A stretch of 25,189 bases of DNA from Andeanibacterium sp035497315. Its GTDB lineage: Bacteria; Pseudomonadota; Alphaproteobacteria; Sphingomonadales; Sphingomonadaceae. A model generated the notes under the pieces. The model was not told the origin of the DNA. It ran no database searches and saw only the letters and a program-made list of their open reading frames with translations. The stretch spans positions 1-25,189 of the forward strand of contig DATJDU010000026.1 of the NCBI GenBank assembly GCA_035497315.1, written 5' to 3'. The position numbers and the translations under genes are program-made. This document shows, in pieces, positions 16,489 through 24,101 of the stretch (positions are counted from its first letter, which is position 1; each line of letters opens with the position of its first letter).

Positions 16489-18135
16489 ATGAGCGAACGG
16501 GAATCCATGCCCTATGATGTCGTGGTGGTTGGAGCCGGCCCCGCCGGGCTCGCCGCCGCGATCAGGCTCAAGCAACTGGCCCCCGATGCCAGCGTCTGCA
16601 TCCTCGAAAAGGGATCGGAAGTGGGCGCGCATATCCTCTCGGGCGCAGTGATCGATCCCAAGGCGCTGGACGAGCTGCTGCCCGACTGGCGGACGGACGG
16701 CTGCCCGATGGCGGAAGTTCCCGTTACCGACAATTGGCACTGGGCGCTGACCGCCACAGGCAAGCTCGACATGCCGCATGCCATGATGCCCCCGCTGATG
16801 AGCAACAAGGGCTGCTACACCGGATCGCTCGGCAATCTGTGCCGCTGGCTGGCGGAGAAGGCCGAAGCACTGGGCGTGGAAGTGTTCCCCGGCTTCCCGG
16901 CATCTGAAGTGCTGTTCGACGAAAACGGCGCCGTGATGGGCGTCGCCACGCAGGATATGGGCGTGGCCAGGGATGGCAGCCACAAGCCGGACTATCAGCC
17001 GGGCATGGAACTCCACGCCAAATATACGCTCTTCGCCGAAGGCGCGCGCGGCCATCTGACCAAGCGGCTCAAGGCGCATTACGATCTGGAACGCGATTGC
17101 CAGCCGCAGGTCTATGGCCTTGGCATCAAGGAATTGTGGGACATCGCGCCCGATAAGCATGTGCCGGGCCGGGTGCTCCACACCCAGGGCTGGCCGCTGA
17201 GCGAAAGCGGCAGCTGGGGCGGGGGGTTTCTGTACCATCAGGCGAACGGCCAGGTGGCCTTGGGCTTCGTCACCGCGCTCGATTACGCCAATCCCTATGT
17301 CTATCCTTTCGAGGAATTCCAGCGCTGGAAGCAGCACCCGGAAATCCGCGCCATTCTGGAAGGCGGTCGCCGCGTTTCCTATGGCGCACGGGCGATCAAC
17401 GAAGGTGGCTGGCAGTCCGTACCCAAGCTCGAATTCCCCGGCGGCGCGCTGATCGGCTGTTCGGCGGGCTTCGTGAACGTGCCGCGGATCAAGGGCAGCC
17501 ACACCGCGATGAAAAGCGGGATGCTCGCCGCCGAAGCGATTGCGGAAGCCTTCGAGACCGGCCGCCAGAATGACGAGCTGAGCGGCTATGGCGCTTCGCT
17601 GCGGTCCAGCTGGATCGCGAAGGAACTGGAACTGGTGAAGAATGCCGAACCGCTGGTGGCGAAGTTCGGCGGTACGCTGGGCACGGTTCTGGCGGGCGCC
17701 GACATGTGGCTGCGCACTTTGGGCATCCGCCTGCCTTTCACCATGGCCCATCACACCGACGCTTCCGCCACGGGCGAGGCGAAGAATTACCAGCCCATCG
17801 CCTATCCCAAGCCCGATGGCGTGATCAGTTTCGACCGGCTTTCCTCAGTGTTCCTGTCGAACACCAATCACGAGGAAGACCAGCCCTGCCACCTGAAGCT
17901 GAAAGACCCGACTGTTCCGGTCGAGATCAACCTGCCGGTCTATGCCGGGCCGGAAGCGCGATACTGCCCGGCGGGGGTCTATGAATTCGTGGGCGTGGAA
18001 GAAGGCAATCCCAGCCTGGTGATCAACGCCCAGAACTGCGTCCACTGCAAGACCTGCGACATCAAGGACCCGACCCAGAATATCGAATGGGTCACGCCCG
18101 AAGGCGGCGGCGGGCCGAATTATCCGAATATGTGA
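16489..18135 (+). CDS. Electron-transfer flavoprotein:ubiquinone oxidoreductase
   Basis: ETF-QO passes electrons from reduced ETF, mainly from fatty-acid and amino-acid oxidation, to ubiquinone at the inner membrane. The 548-residue product has the FAD dinucleotide motif GAGPAG (15-20), a central ubiquinone-binding/membrane-associated region with FLYHQANGQVALGFV, and the C-terminal 4Fe-4S ligands Cys493 (RYCPAG) and Cys517, Cys520, Cys523 (NCVHCKTCDIKDP). Length matches the family. It starts at ATG 16489 with a modest AGCGGA upstream, and diverges from the UDG-like gene over about 95 bp. The fatty acyl-CoA synthetase earlier in the window would feed the same electron route. A hairpin follows. 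Confidence 0.96.
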   Translation: MSERESMPYDVVVVGAGPAGLAAAIRLKQLAPDASVCILEKGSEVGAHILSGAVIDPKALDELLPDWRTDGCPMAEVPVTDNWHWALTATGKLDMPHAMMPPLMSNKGCYTGSLGNLCRWLAEKAEALGVEVFPGFPASEVLFDENGAVMGVATQDMGVARDGSHKPDYQPGMELHAKYTLFAEGARGHLTKRLKAHYDLERDCQPQVYGLGIKELWDIAPDKHVPGRVLHTQGWPLSESGSWGGGFLYHQANGQVALGFVTALDYANPYVYPFEEFQRWKQHPEIRAILEGGRRVSYGARAINEGGWQSVPKLEFPGGALIGCSAGFVNVPRIKGSHTAMKSGMLAAEAIAEAFETGRQNDELSGYGASLRSSWIAKELELVKNAEPLVAKFGGTLGTVLAGADMWLRTLGIRLPFTMAHHTDASATGEAKNYQPIAYPKPDGVISFDRLSSVFLSNTNHEEDQPCHLKLKDPTVPVEINLPVYAGPEARYCPAGVYEFVGVEEGNPSLVINAQNCVHCKTCDIKDPTQNIEWVTPEGGGGPNYPNM

Positions 18136-18138
18136 AAT

Positions 18139-18156
18139 CCTCCCCGAACGGGGAGG
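18139..18156. terminator. CCTCCCC-GAAC-GGGGAGG hairpin after ETF-QO gene
   Basis: Arms CCTCCCC and GGGGAGG form a perfect 7-bp stem with loop GAAC, 3 bp after the stop codon. There is no long T tract. The sequence also resembles a dispersed intergenic repeat, so the terminator role is inferred. Confidence 0.5.
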
Positions 18157-18196
18157 GTGGTGGAGGGGCTTATTAGAGCCCCGAGTGATTGGTTGG

Positions 18197-18277
18197 CTGG
18201 ATTCCCGCCTTCGCGGGAATGACGAAAAATGATGGGGCACACTTAAATTCGTCATTCCCGCGAAGGCGGGAATCCAG
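18197..18277. repeat. REP pair: perfect 30-bp inverted repeat upstream of GIY-YIG gene
   Basis: 18197-18226 (CTGGATTCCCGCCTTCGCGG...) and 18248-18277 are perfect inverted copies separated by 21 bp. Each copy can also fold alone. The GIY-YIG start codon lies 12 bp downstream. The same unit recurs at 13045-13118 and 18603-18631. Confidence 0.9.
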
Positions 18278-18289
18278 TAGCCACCTTAC

Positions 18290-18628
18290 GTGCGAAGCCA
18301 CTTCCTCCCGACGGTTTACATCGTGGCATCCGGCAGAAACGGGACCCTTTACATAGGCGTGACGTCTGACCTCATTGCCCGCATTCACCAGCACCGGACC
18401 GAAGCGGTTGAAGGGTTCACGGCGAAATATGGCGTCCATTTGCTTGTATGGTTTGAACAACATTCGACAATGGAACACGCCATTCAGCGCGAGAAGCGGT
18501 TGAAGAAATGGAACCGCGCATGGAAACTCAGATTGATCGAGGAGGCCAATCCCGAATGGTGCGATCTGGCGGAAGATCTGGGATTTGGGCCGTTGCTTCA
18601 GCCTGGATCCCCGCCTGCGCGGGGATGA
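18290..18628 (+). CDS. Single-domain GIY-YIG nuclease
   Basis: This 112-residue protein has the GIY-YIG core: VYIVASGRNGTLYIGVTSDL at the N-terminus, Arg30 in IARIHQHR, and conserved Glu62 in the MEHAIQREKRLKKWNRAWK block. This group of stand-alone domains is common in bacteria and its role is unsettled. It is often mis-annotated as UvrC, but no UvrC helix-hairpin-helix or UvrB-binding part is present. The GTG at 18290 is the only start that keeps the first strand. It has no good ribosome site and lies just after a REP pair. The last residues (LQPGSPPARG) and the stop codon are provided by another REP unit, suggesting association with the repeats. Confidence 0.85.
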   Translation: MRSHFLPTVYIVASGRNGTLYIGVTSDLIARIHQHRTEAVEGFTAKYGVHLLVWFEQHSTMEHAIQREKRLKKWNRAWKLRLIEEANPEWCDLAEDLGFGPLLQPGSPPARG

Positions 18629-18632
18629 CGAG
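18603..18632. repeat. REP unit at 3' end of GIY-YIG gene
   Basis: CTGGATCCCCGCCTGCGCGG... is in the same orientation as the 18197 copy. It folds as ATCCCCGC/GCGGGGAT (18607-18614, 18619-18626). It contains the TGA stop of the GIY-YIG gene and ends 10 bp before the ispE start. Confidence 0.88.
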
Positions 18633-18641
18633 TGTTCTGAA

Positions 18642-19454
18642 ATGACCTTGAAAGAAACCGCTTACGCCAAGATCAATCTCGCCCTGCATGTCCGGCGGCG
18701 GCGCGATGACGGGTATCATGAGCTGGAAACGCTCTTCGCCTTCGTCGATGCCGGGGATGAACTCACCGCGCGTCCGGCGGAGGAAGATAGCCTCACCGTA
18801 ACCGGCGAATTCGGGGCTGCGCTGACCGATCCCTTCGATAATATCGTCGCTCGCGCATTGGGCAGTCTGCCGCGTGCCGATGGGCTGGCGATCACGCTGG
18901 AGAAGAACCTGCCGGTCGCCGCCGGGCTGGGCGGGGGCTCTGCCGATGCCGGGGCGGTGTTCCGGCTGGTCGAGCGTACACACGGCCTGCCGGATGACTG
19001 GCGCGAACGCGCCGCGCGGCTGGGGGCGGATGTGCCGGCCTGCGTGGAAAGCGTCACCTGCGTGGGGCGTGGCACGGGGACGCAGCTGGAACCCGGCCCC
19101 GCCGACCTCGCCGGAACGCCGGTGCTGCTCGTCAATCCGCGCATTCCGCTGGCCACCGGGCCGGTGTTCAAGGCGTGGGACGGGCAGGATCGTGGGCCCA
19201 TGCCGGAGGGAACGGCACGCCACATCGCGCTGGAAGGGCGTAACGATCTGGAAGCGCCCGCCATTTCGCTCTGCCCCGAAATCGCCGAGGTGCTGCGTGA
19301 TCTTGAGGCAACAGGGCCCTGGCTCTCGCGCATGTCCGGCAGCGGCGCGACCTGTTTTGCCCTGTTCGATAGCGTGGAGGCCTTGCGCGCCGCGTCCCAG
19401 CGTTTAGCGCAGGAGCATCCCCATTGGTGGCGCATGGAAGGCAGATTGCGATGA
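18642..19454 (+). CDS. ispE: 4-diphosphocytidyl-2-C-methyl-D-erythritol kinase (IspE)
   Basis: IspE phosphorylates CDP-methylerythritol in the non-mevalonate isoprenoid pathway. The 270-residue GHMP kinase has YAKINLALHV with Lys10, the ATP-binding glycine-rich LPVAAGLGGGSADAGA (90-105) and the C-terminal SRMSGSGATCFALF motif. ATG 18642 matches the family start. The 19 in-frame codons before it only translate the REP unit (SLDPRLRGDD). The REP hairpin ends 10 bp upstream, so the promoter must be in or before the repeat, or the gene is read from upstream. The stop overlaps the next ATG (ATGA). Confidence 0.95.
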   Translation: MTLKETAYAKINLALHVRRRRDDGYHELETLFAFVDAGDELTARPAEEDSLTVTGEFGAALTDPFDNIVARALGSLPRADGLAITLEKNLPVAAGLGGGSADAGAVFRLVERTHGLPDDWRERAARLGADVPACVESVTCVGRGTGTQLEPGPADLAGTPVLLVNPRIPLATGPVFKAWDGQDRGPMPEGTARHIALEGRNDLEAPAISLCPEIAEVLRDLEATGPWLSRMSGSGATCFALFDSVEALRAASQRLAQEHPHWWRMEGRLR

Positions 19455-20176
19455 TCGAGGAAGCATACCGGATATTGGGAACTCCGCGTTTCGGCGGCAT
19501 CCTCGTCGTTTCGGACCATGCTTCCAGCAATGTGCCCAGCGATATCGATCTGGGCATCGATCCGGCGCTGATGGAACAGCATATCGCCATCGATATCGGC
19601 GTGGGCGCAGTGGGCGAATTGATGGCCCGGCACCTCGGAATTTGCGCCTTTCAGGGCAATGTCAGCCGGCTGGTGTGTGATTTCAACCGGGACGAGACGG
19701 CGCTTTCCAGCGTACCCGAAGTGAGCGACGGGATCGTCATTCCCGGCAATCAGGGTAACGTGCACGAGGCGCGGATGGAGCGGTTCTATCGCCCCTATCA
19801 CGCGGCGCTGGCCCGGCTGCTGGAGGATACGCCGCCTTCGCTGATCCTCTCGCTCCACAGTTTCACGCCGCAGCTCGCCAGCGATCCTGCCTGCCAGCGG
19901 CCCTGGGATTGCGGCGTGCTCTATAATCAGGACGATCGCGCATCGCGCCTCGCCATTCCGCTGCTGGAGGCCGAAGGCCTGCATGTAGGCGATAATCAGC
20001 CCTATTCGGGCAAGGTGCTCAACACCACGATGAACCTCCATGCCGAGGCCGAAGGGCGGCCCTATTTCGGGGTCGAGATCCGGCAGGACAAGCTGGAGAC
20101 GGCGGAGCAGCAGGCCAGATGGGCCGAGCGGCTGGCGCGCATCTGCAATCGGGTAGCGATTGCGATTGGGGAGTAG
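19451..20176 (+). CDS. N-formylglutamate amidohydrolase family protein
   Basis: This 241-residue member of the N-formylglutamate amidohydrolase (HutG-like) family has VVSDHASSNVP (about 19-29), HIAIDIGVG, RLVCDFNRDE, HEARMERFYRPYH and LSLHSFTP, all conserved blocks with candidate zinc ligands. The characterised family members hydrolyse N-formyl-L-glutamate in histidine breakdown, but no other hut gene is present, so the actual substrate is open. ATG 19451 overlaps the ispE stop by four bases, which suggests translational coupling. A GTG at 19424 inside ispE is a less likely start. A REP element follows. Confidence 0.88.
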   Translation: MIEEAYRILGTPRFGGILVVSDHASSNVPSDIDLGIDPALMEQHIAIDIGVGAVGELMARHLGICAFQGNVSRLVCDFNRDETALSSVPEVSDGIVIPGNQGNVHEARMERFYRPYHAALARLLEDTPPSLILSLHSFTPQLASDPACQRPWDCGVLYNQDDRASRLAIPLLEAEGLHVGDNQPYSGKVLNTTMNLHAEAEGRPYFGVEIRQDKLETAEQQARWAERLARICNRVAIAIGE

Positions 20177-20203
20177 TGGGAGTGGCACGACGATCATACT
20201 CCC

Positions 20204-20283
20204 GTCGTCCCGGGCTTGACCCGGGACCGCTGTCCGTTTTGGTGCGACATGGCCAGCGATCCCGGCTTTCGCCGGGATGACGA
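20204..20283. repeat. Diverged REP pair upstream of ilvD
   Basis: Two hairpins in opposite orientation: GTCCCGGG/CCCGGGAC (20207-20227) and ATCCCGGC/GCCGGGAT (20259-20278), with CGTC and GACG outer ends. The rest of the 20177-20404 interval shows no gene and no leader peptide rich in branched-chain codons. Confidence 0.78.
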
Positions 20284-20404
20284 ATTGGCACGTGTCTGGA
20301 GCGCCGAACGAGCCCCAGATCGCGCATTAGACCATTTTCTTCTTCGAATGGCTCCCTACCTGCAGTAGAGCGCCTTCAACCTTGTTACCGGAGCCTTGAA
20401 GATC

Positions 20405-22261
20405 ATGCCTGCCTATCGTTCCCGCACATCCACTCATGGCCGCAACATGGCCGGCGCAAGAGGGCTGTGGCGCGCCACCGGTATGAAGGACGGGGATTTC
20501 GGCAAACCGATCATCGCCGTGGTCAACAGCTTCACCCAGTTCGTGCCGGGCCATGTCCATCTGAAGGACCTTGGCCAGCTGGTCGCGCGGGAGATCGAGG
20601 CTGCCGGCGGCGTGGCCAAGGAATTCAACACCATCGCGGTGGATGACGGTATCGCCATGGGCCATGACGGGATGCTCTATTCGCTCCCCAGCCGCGACCT
20701 GATCGCCGACAGCGTGGAATATATGGTCAATGCGCATTGCGCCGATGCGATGGTGTGCATCTCCAATTGCGACAAGATCACGCCCGGCATGCTGATGGCG
20801 GCGATGCGGATCAACATTCCGGTGGTGTTCGTTTCCGGCGGGCCGATGGAAGCCGGCAAGGTGGTGATGAAGGGCAAGGAAGTCGCCCTCGACCTGATCG
20901 ACGCGATGGTTGCCGCGGCGGACGAATCCTATTCGGACGAGGAAGTGGCCGAGATCGAACGTTCGGCCTGCCCCACCTGCGGTTCCTGCTCGGGCATGTT
21001 CACCGCCAATTCGATGAATTGCCTGACCGAGGCGCTGGGCCTCTCGCTGCCGGGCAATGGCTCGCAGCTGGCCACTCATGGCGATCGCAAGCAATTGTTC
21101 GAGCGGGCCGGGCGCCTGATCGTGACGCTGGCCCGTCGCTATTACGAGGAGGACGATGACAGCGTCCTGCCGCGCGTGATCGCGGGCTTCGAAGCCTTCG
21201 AGAATGCCATGAGCCTCGATATCGCCATGGGCGGTTCGACCAATACCGTGCTCCACCTGCTTGCCGCAGCGCAGGAAGCGGGCGTGGATTTCACCATGGC
21301 CGATATCGACCGGCTGAGCCGCAAGGTGCCGTGCCTCAGCAAGGTCGCCCCGGCCAAGAACGACGTCCATATGGAAGACGTTCACCGCGCGGGCGGGATC
21401 ATGGCGATTCTGGGCGAGCTGGACCGGGCCGGACTGCTCCACACGGCGCTGCCCACCGTTCACAGCCCCACTTTGGGCGATGCGCTGGCCGATTGGGACA
21501 TTCGCCTGACCAACAATCCCATGGTGCAGGAATTCTACAAGGCTGCGCCGGGCGGCGTGCCCACGCAGACCGCCTTCAGCCAGAACCGCCGCTGGGACGA
21601 GCTGGATACGGACCGGGAGAACGGCGTGATCCGTTCGGCCGATCATGCCTTCTCCAAGGATGGCGGGCTCGCGGTGCTCTACGGCAATATCGCGCTGGAA
21701 GGCTGCATCGTGAAGACCGCCGGGGTGGACGATTCCATCCTGAAATTCTCCGGCCCGGCCAAGGTCTATGAGAGCCAGGATGCCTCCGTCACCGCGATCC
21801 TCACCGGTCAGGTGGAGGCGGGCGACGTGGTCGTGATCCGTTACGAAGGCCCCAAGGGCGGGCCCGGCATGCAGGAAATGCTCTATCCCACCAGCTATCT
21901 GAAGTCGAAGGGGCTGGGCAAGGCCTGCGCTCTCATCACCGACGGGCGTTTTTCGGGCGGCACTTCCGGCCTGTCCATCGGCCATGCCTCGCCCGAAGCG
22001 GCAGAGGGCGGGGCGATCGGGCTGGTGGAGACGGGCGACATTATCGAGATCGATATCCCCAACCGCACCATTCATCTGGCCGTGTCGGACGAGGTGCTCG
22101 CCCATCGCCGCGCGAAGATGGAGGCAAGGGGCGCCGATGCCTGGCAGCCCACGGAGCAACGCTCGCGCAAGGTTTCCGCCGCGCTGCAGGCCTATGCCGC
22201 CATGACCACCAGCGCCGCCCGCGGCGCGGTGCGTGACGTTTCGCAGCTCAAGCGGGGCTAA
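20405..22261 (+). CDS. ilvD: Dihydroxy-acid dehydratase (IlvD)
   Basis: IlvD dehydrates dihydroxy acids to 2-keto acids in valine, leucine and isoleucine synthesis. The 618-residue product is of the long E. coli type: NSFTQFVPGHVHL (41-53), VDDGIAMGHDGM (79-90) with metal-binding Asp, SNCDKITPGM with Cys122 and the probably carbamylated Lys124, and CPTCGSCSGM (Cys195), then GRFSGGTSGLSIGH near the C-terminus. The first Cys of the 2Fe-2S class is absent, consistent with an oxygen-sensitive Fe-S form. ATG 20405 matches the family start, with GGAG upstream. TTG 20396 is less likely. The next gene starts within a few bases of the stop. Confidence 0.96.
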   Translation: MPAYRSRTSTHGRNMAGARGLWRATGMKDGDFGKPIIAVVNSFTQFVPGHVHLKDLGQLVAREIEAAGGVAKEFNTIAVDDGIAMGHDGMLYSLPSRDLIADSVEYMVNAHCADAMVCISNCDKITPGMLMAAMRINIPVVFVSGGPMEAGKVVMKGKEVALDLIDAMVAAADESYSDEEVAEIERSACPTCGSCSGMFTANSMNCLTEALGLSLPGNGSQLATHGDRKQLFERAGRLIVTLARRYYEEDDDSVLPRVIAGFEAFENAMSLDIAMGGSTNTVLHLLAAAQEAGVDFTMADIDRLSRKVPCLSKVAPAKNDVHMEDVHRAGGIMAILGELDRAGLLHTALPTVHSPTLGDALADWDIRLTNNPMVQEFYKAAPGGVPTQTAFSQNRRWDELDTDRENGVIRSADHAFSKDGGLAVLYGNIALEGCIVKTAGVDDSILKFSGPAKVYESQDASVTAILTGQVEAGDVVVIRYEGPKGGPGMQEMLYPTSYLKSKGLGKACALITDGRFSGGTSGLSIGHASPEAAEGGAIGLVETGDIIEIDIPNRTIHLAVSDEVLAHRRAKMEARGADAWQPTEQRSRKVSAALQAYAAMTTSAARGAVRDVSQLKRG

Positions 22262-22267
22262 GCTCGC

Positions 22268-22729
22268 GTGCGTGCTTCGACAGGCTCAGCACGAGCGGGG
22301 GTTGGGAAATTGATCCCACACCCGTTCGCCCTGAGCCTGTCGCAGGGCGCGGTATGCGCTCTCCTTCTGTTCGCGGCGGCCTGCTCTCCCGAAGCAGCCG
22401 AGAAGGCCGGGCAAGCCAGCGAACAACCCAGCCGCTCGGCCAGCGGGAACGAGCTGATCGAATGCGCCATCGGCGGCGCGCAAGGGTTCCTGCGCGAATG
22501 CGAGGTGGAGAAGGGCAAGGCCGAAGATGGCTCCCGCATCCTGATCGTGCGCCATCCCGATGGCGGTTTCCGTCGCTTCACGGTGCTGACCGACGGACGC
22601 GGGCTGGAGCCTGCCGACGGGGCCGAACAGGCGCAGGCCGCGCTGGAGGACGGGCGGCTGGATATTCGCGTGGCGGACGATCGCTATCGCTTCCCCGCAA
22701 CGGTGAAGGGCAATGCCCAGGGCCAGTGA
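22268..22729 (+). CDS. Small lipoprotein, conserved in sphingomonads, start uncertain
   Basis: The C-terminal 90 residues (ELIECAIGGAQGF..., VRHPDGGFRRFTVLTDGRG, DDRYRFPATVKG) look like a genuine small conserved domain of unknown function. A hydrophobic stretch AVCALLLFAAAC ends in a lipobox-like AAAC, so the mature protein would be an inner- or outer-membrane lipoprotein anchored at that Cys. The start is unclear: GTG 22268 (153 residues) or TTG 22310 (139 residues), neither with a good ribosome site. Codons 3-29 from the GTG translate an inverted dispersed repeat (22275-22345), so the leader may have been rebuilt by repeat insertion. It overlaps the next gene by 17 bases. Confidence 0.65.
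   Translation: MRASTGSARAGVGKLIPHPFALSLSQGAVCALLLFAAACSPEAAEKAGQASEQPSRSASGNELIECAIGGAQGFLRECEVEKGKAEDGSRILIVRHPDGGFRRFTVLTDGRGLEPADGAEQAQAALEDGRLDIRVADDRYRFPATVKGNAQGQ
22275..22345. repeat. CTTCGACAGGCTCAGCACGAGCG inverted repeat
   Basis: 22275-22299 (CTTCGACAGGCTCAGCACGA...) and 22321-22345 (CCCGTTCGCCCTGAGCCTGT...) are inverted copies with about four mismatches. This is a very common intergenic palindrome in proteobacteria. Here it overlaps the 5' end of the lipoprotein gene just after ilvD. Confidence 0.85.
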
Positions 22730-24101
22730 CCAGATACTCACCGTGGCGCAGATGCGCGATGCGGAAGAGGCGCTGATCGCGGCGGGCAGCAGCGTGGATG
22801 CGCTGATGCAGATCGCCGGGCGCGGCGCGGCGGAATGGGTGTGGCGGCTCGGCTGGCCCAGATCCGTCACCGTGCTGTGCGGCCCCGGAAACAATGGCGG
22901 CGACGGCTATGTGATCGCGCAGACCCTGCGCGAACGCGGCCTGCCGGTGACGGTCGTGGCTCCGTTTCCCCCCGGCACCGATGCCGCCCGTAACGCTCGC
23001 GCGGCCTATGCGGGCGATGTGCTGACCTCGCCCGAGGGCGTCCATGGCGCTGTGCTGGTGGATTGCCTGTTCGGCAGCGGGCTGGCCCGCCCGCTCAGCG
23101 ACGATCTGTTCGCGATCCTCACCCAGCTTGCCGCCAGCCATCCCTTGCGGGTCGCGGTGGATCTGCCTAGCGGGGTGGAGAGCGACAGCGGCCGCCCGCT
23201 GAACGATGGCCTGCCCGATTACCTTCTGACCATATCGCTCGGCGCATGGAAATTCGCCCATTGGACCATGCCCGCGGCCGCCCTGATGGGGCAGCGCAGG
23301 CTGGTGGATATCGGCGCGGCTCAGCTTCCCGGCGCGGCGCGGCTGATCGGCAGGCCGCAGCTTTCCGCGCCCGATGCCGGGGCGCATAAATATACGCGCG
23401 GCCTGCTGGCCGTGGTGCCCGGCGCCATGCCGGGCGCCGCATTGCTGGCGAGCGAGGCGGCGATGCGCGGCGGGGCGGGCTATGTCCGGCTTGCGGCGGG
23501 GCAGGCGCCCATGGGTACACCGCCGGACCTTGTGACCGATCCGCAGGCGCTGGCCGATCCGCGCCTCTCCGCCGCGCTGGTCGGGCCGGGGCTGGGCCGG
23601 GGCGAGGGTGCGCGGGCGCGGCTTGGCGAAGTGCTGGCCCGCGAAGTACCCCTGGTGCTGGATGCCGATGCGCTGGTGGCGCTGACCCCGGCCATGCTCG
23701 CTGCCCGCCGATCCGCGATTATCGCCACGCCGCACGAAGGCGAACTGACCCAGCTCGCCGTGGCTTTCGGCATTGCCGCGCAGGGCAAGCGCGCTGTGGC
23801 GCAGGAGCTGGCCCGCCGGACCGGGATGGTCGTGATCGCCAAGGGGCCCGATACGCTGGTCGCCGCGCCCGATGGCCGCGTAGAGATCGCGCGGCCCGCG
23901 CCCAGCTGGCTGTCGGTGGCGGGAACGGGCGATGTATTGGCCGGGATCGTCGCCAGCCGCCTTGCCACGGGGGCCGATCCTTTCGCCGCCGCCTGCGAGG
24001 CGGTATGGCTGCATGGCGAGGCCGCACGTCTTGCCGGGCCGCTGCTTACGCCATCGGGACTTGTCACATATATTCCAGCCGCCTACGCGCGCTGCCTGTG
24101 A
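22713..24101 (+). CDS. nnr: Bifunctional NAD(P)HX epimerase / ADP- or ATP-dependent dehydratase
   Basis: This enzyme repairs hydrated NADH and NADPH. The 462-residue protein joins an N-terminal YjeF/NAXE epimerase domain (about 1-210; SVDALMQIAGRGAA, GPGNNGGDGY at 57-66, VDCLFGSGL, VDLPSGV) to a C-terminal ribokinase-like dehydratase domain (about 220-462; HKYTRGLL, GGAGYVRLA, GPGLGRGEGAR, ATPHEGEL and the catalytic AGTGDVLAGI). Length and order are normal for bacterial fused forms. ATG 22713 has GAAGGG just upstream and lies inside the end of the lipoprotein gene. Its stop overlaps the next start (GTGA). Confidence 0.94.
   Translation: MPRASDQILTVAQMRDAEEALIAAGSSVDALMQIAGRGAAEWVWRLGWPRSVTVLCGPGNNGGDGYVIAQTLRERGLPVTVVAPFPPGTDAARNARAAYAGDVLTSPEGVHGAVLVDCLFGSGLARPLSDDLFAILTQLAASHPLRVAVDLPSGVESDSGRPLNDGLPDYLLTISLGAWKFAHWTMPAAALMGQRRLVDIGAAQLPGAARLIGRPQLSAPDAGAHKYTRGLLAVVPGAMPGAALLASEAAMRGGAGYVRLAAGQAPMGTPPDLVTDPQALADPRLSAALVGPGLGRGEGARARLGEVLAREVPLVLDADALVALTPAMLAARRSAIIATPHEGELTQLAVAFGIAAQGKRAVAQELARRTGMVVIAKGPDTLVAAPDGRVEIARPAPSWLSVAGTGDVLAGIVASRLATGADPFAAACEAVWLHGEAARLAGPLLTPSGLVTYIPAAYARCL

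Noticed and set aside
18290..18628. Reading the GIY-YIG gene as UvrC
   Set aside because: It is only 112 residues with a single GIY-YIG domain; the UvrB-binding, endonuclease V-like and helix-hairpin-helix parts are absent.
20327..22159. Long minus-strand open frame opposite ilvD
   Set aside because: His/Gly/Arg-rich shadow of ilvD with no motif of its own.
22354..22776. ATG-started alternative frame over the lipoprotein gene
   Set aside because: The product is Arg-rich with no domain, while the chosen frame encodes the lipobox and conserved C-terminal domain.
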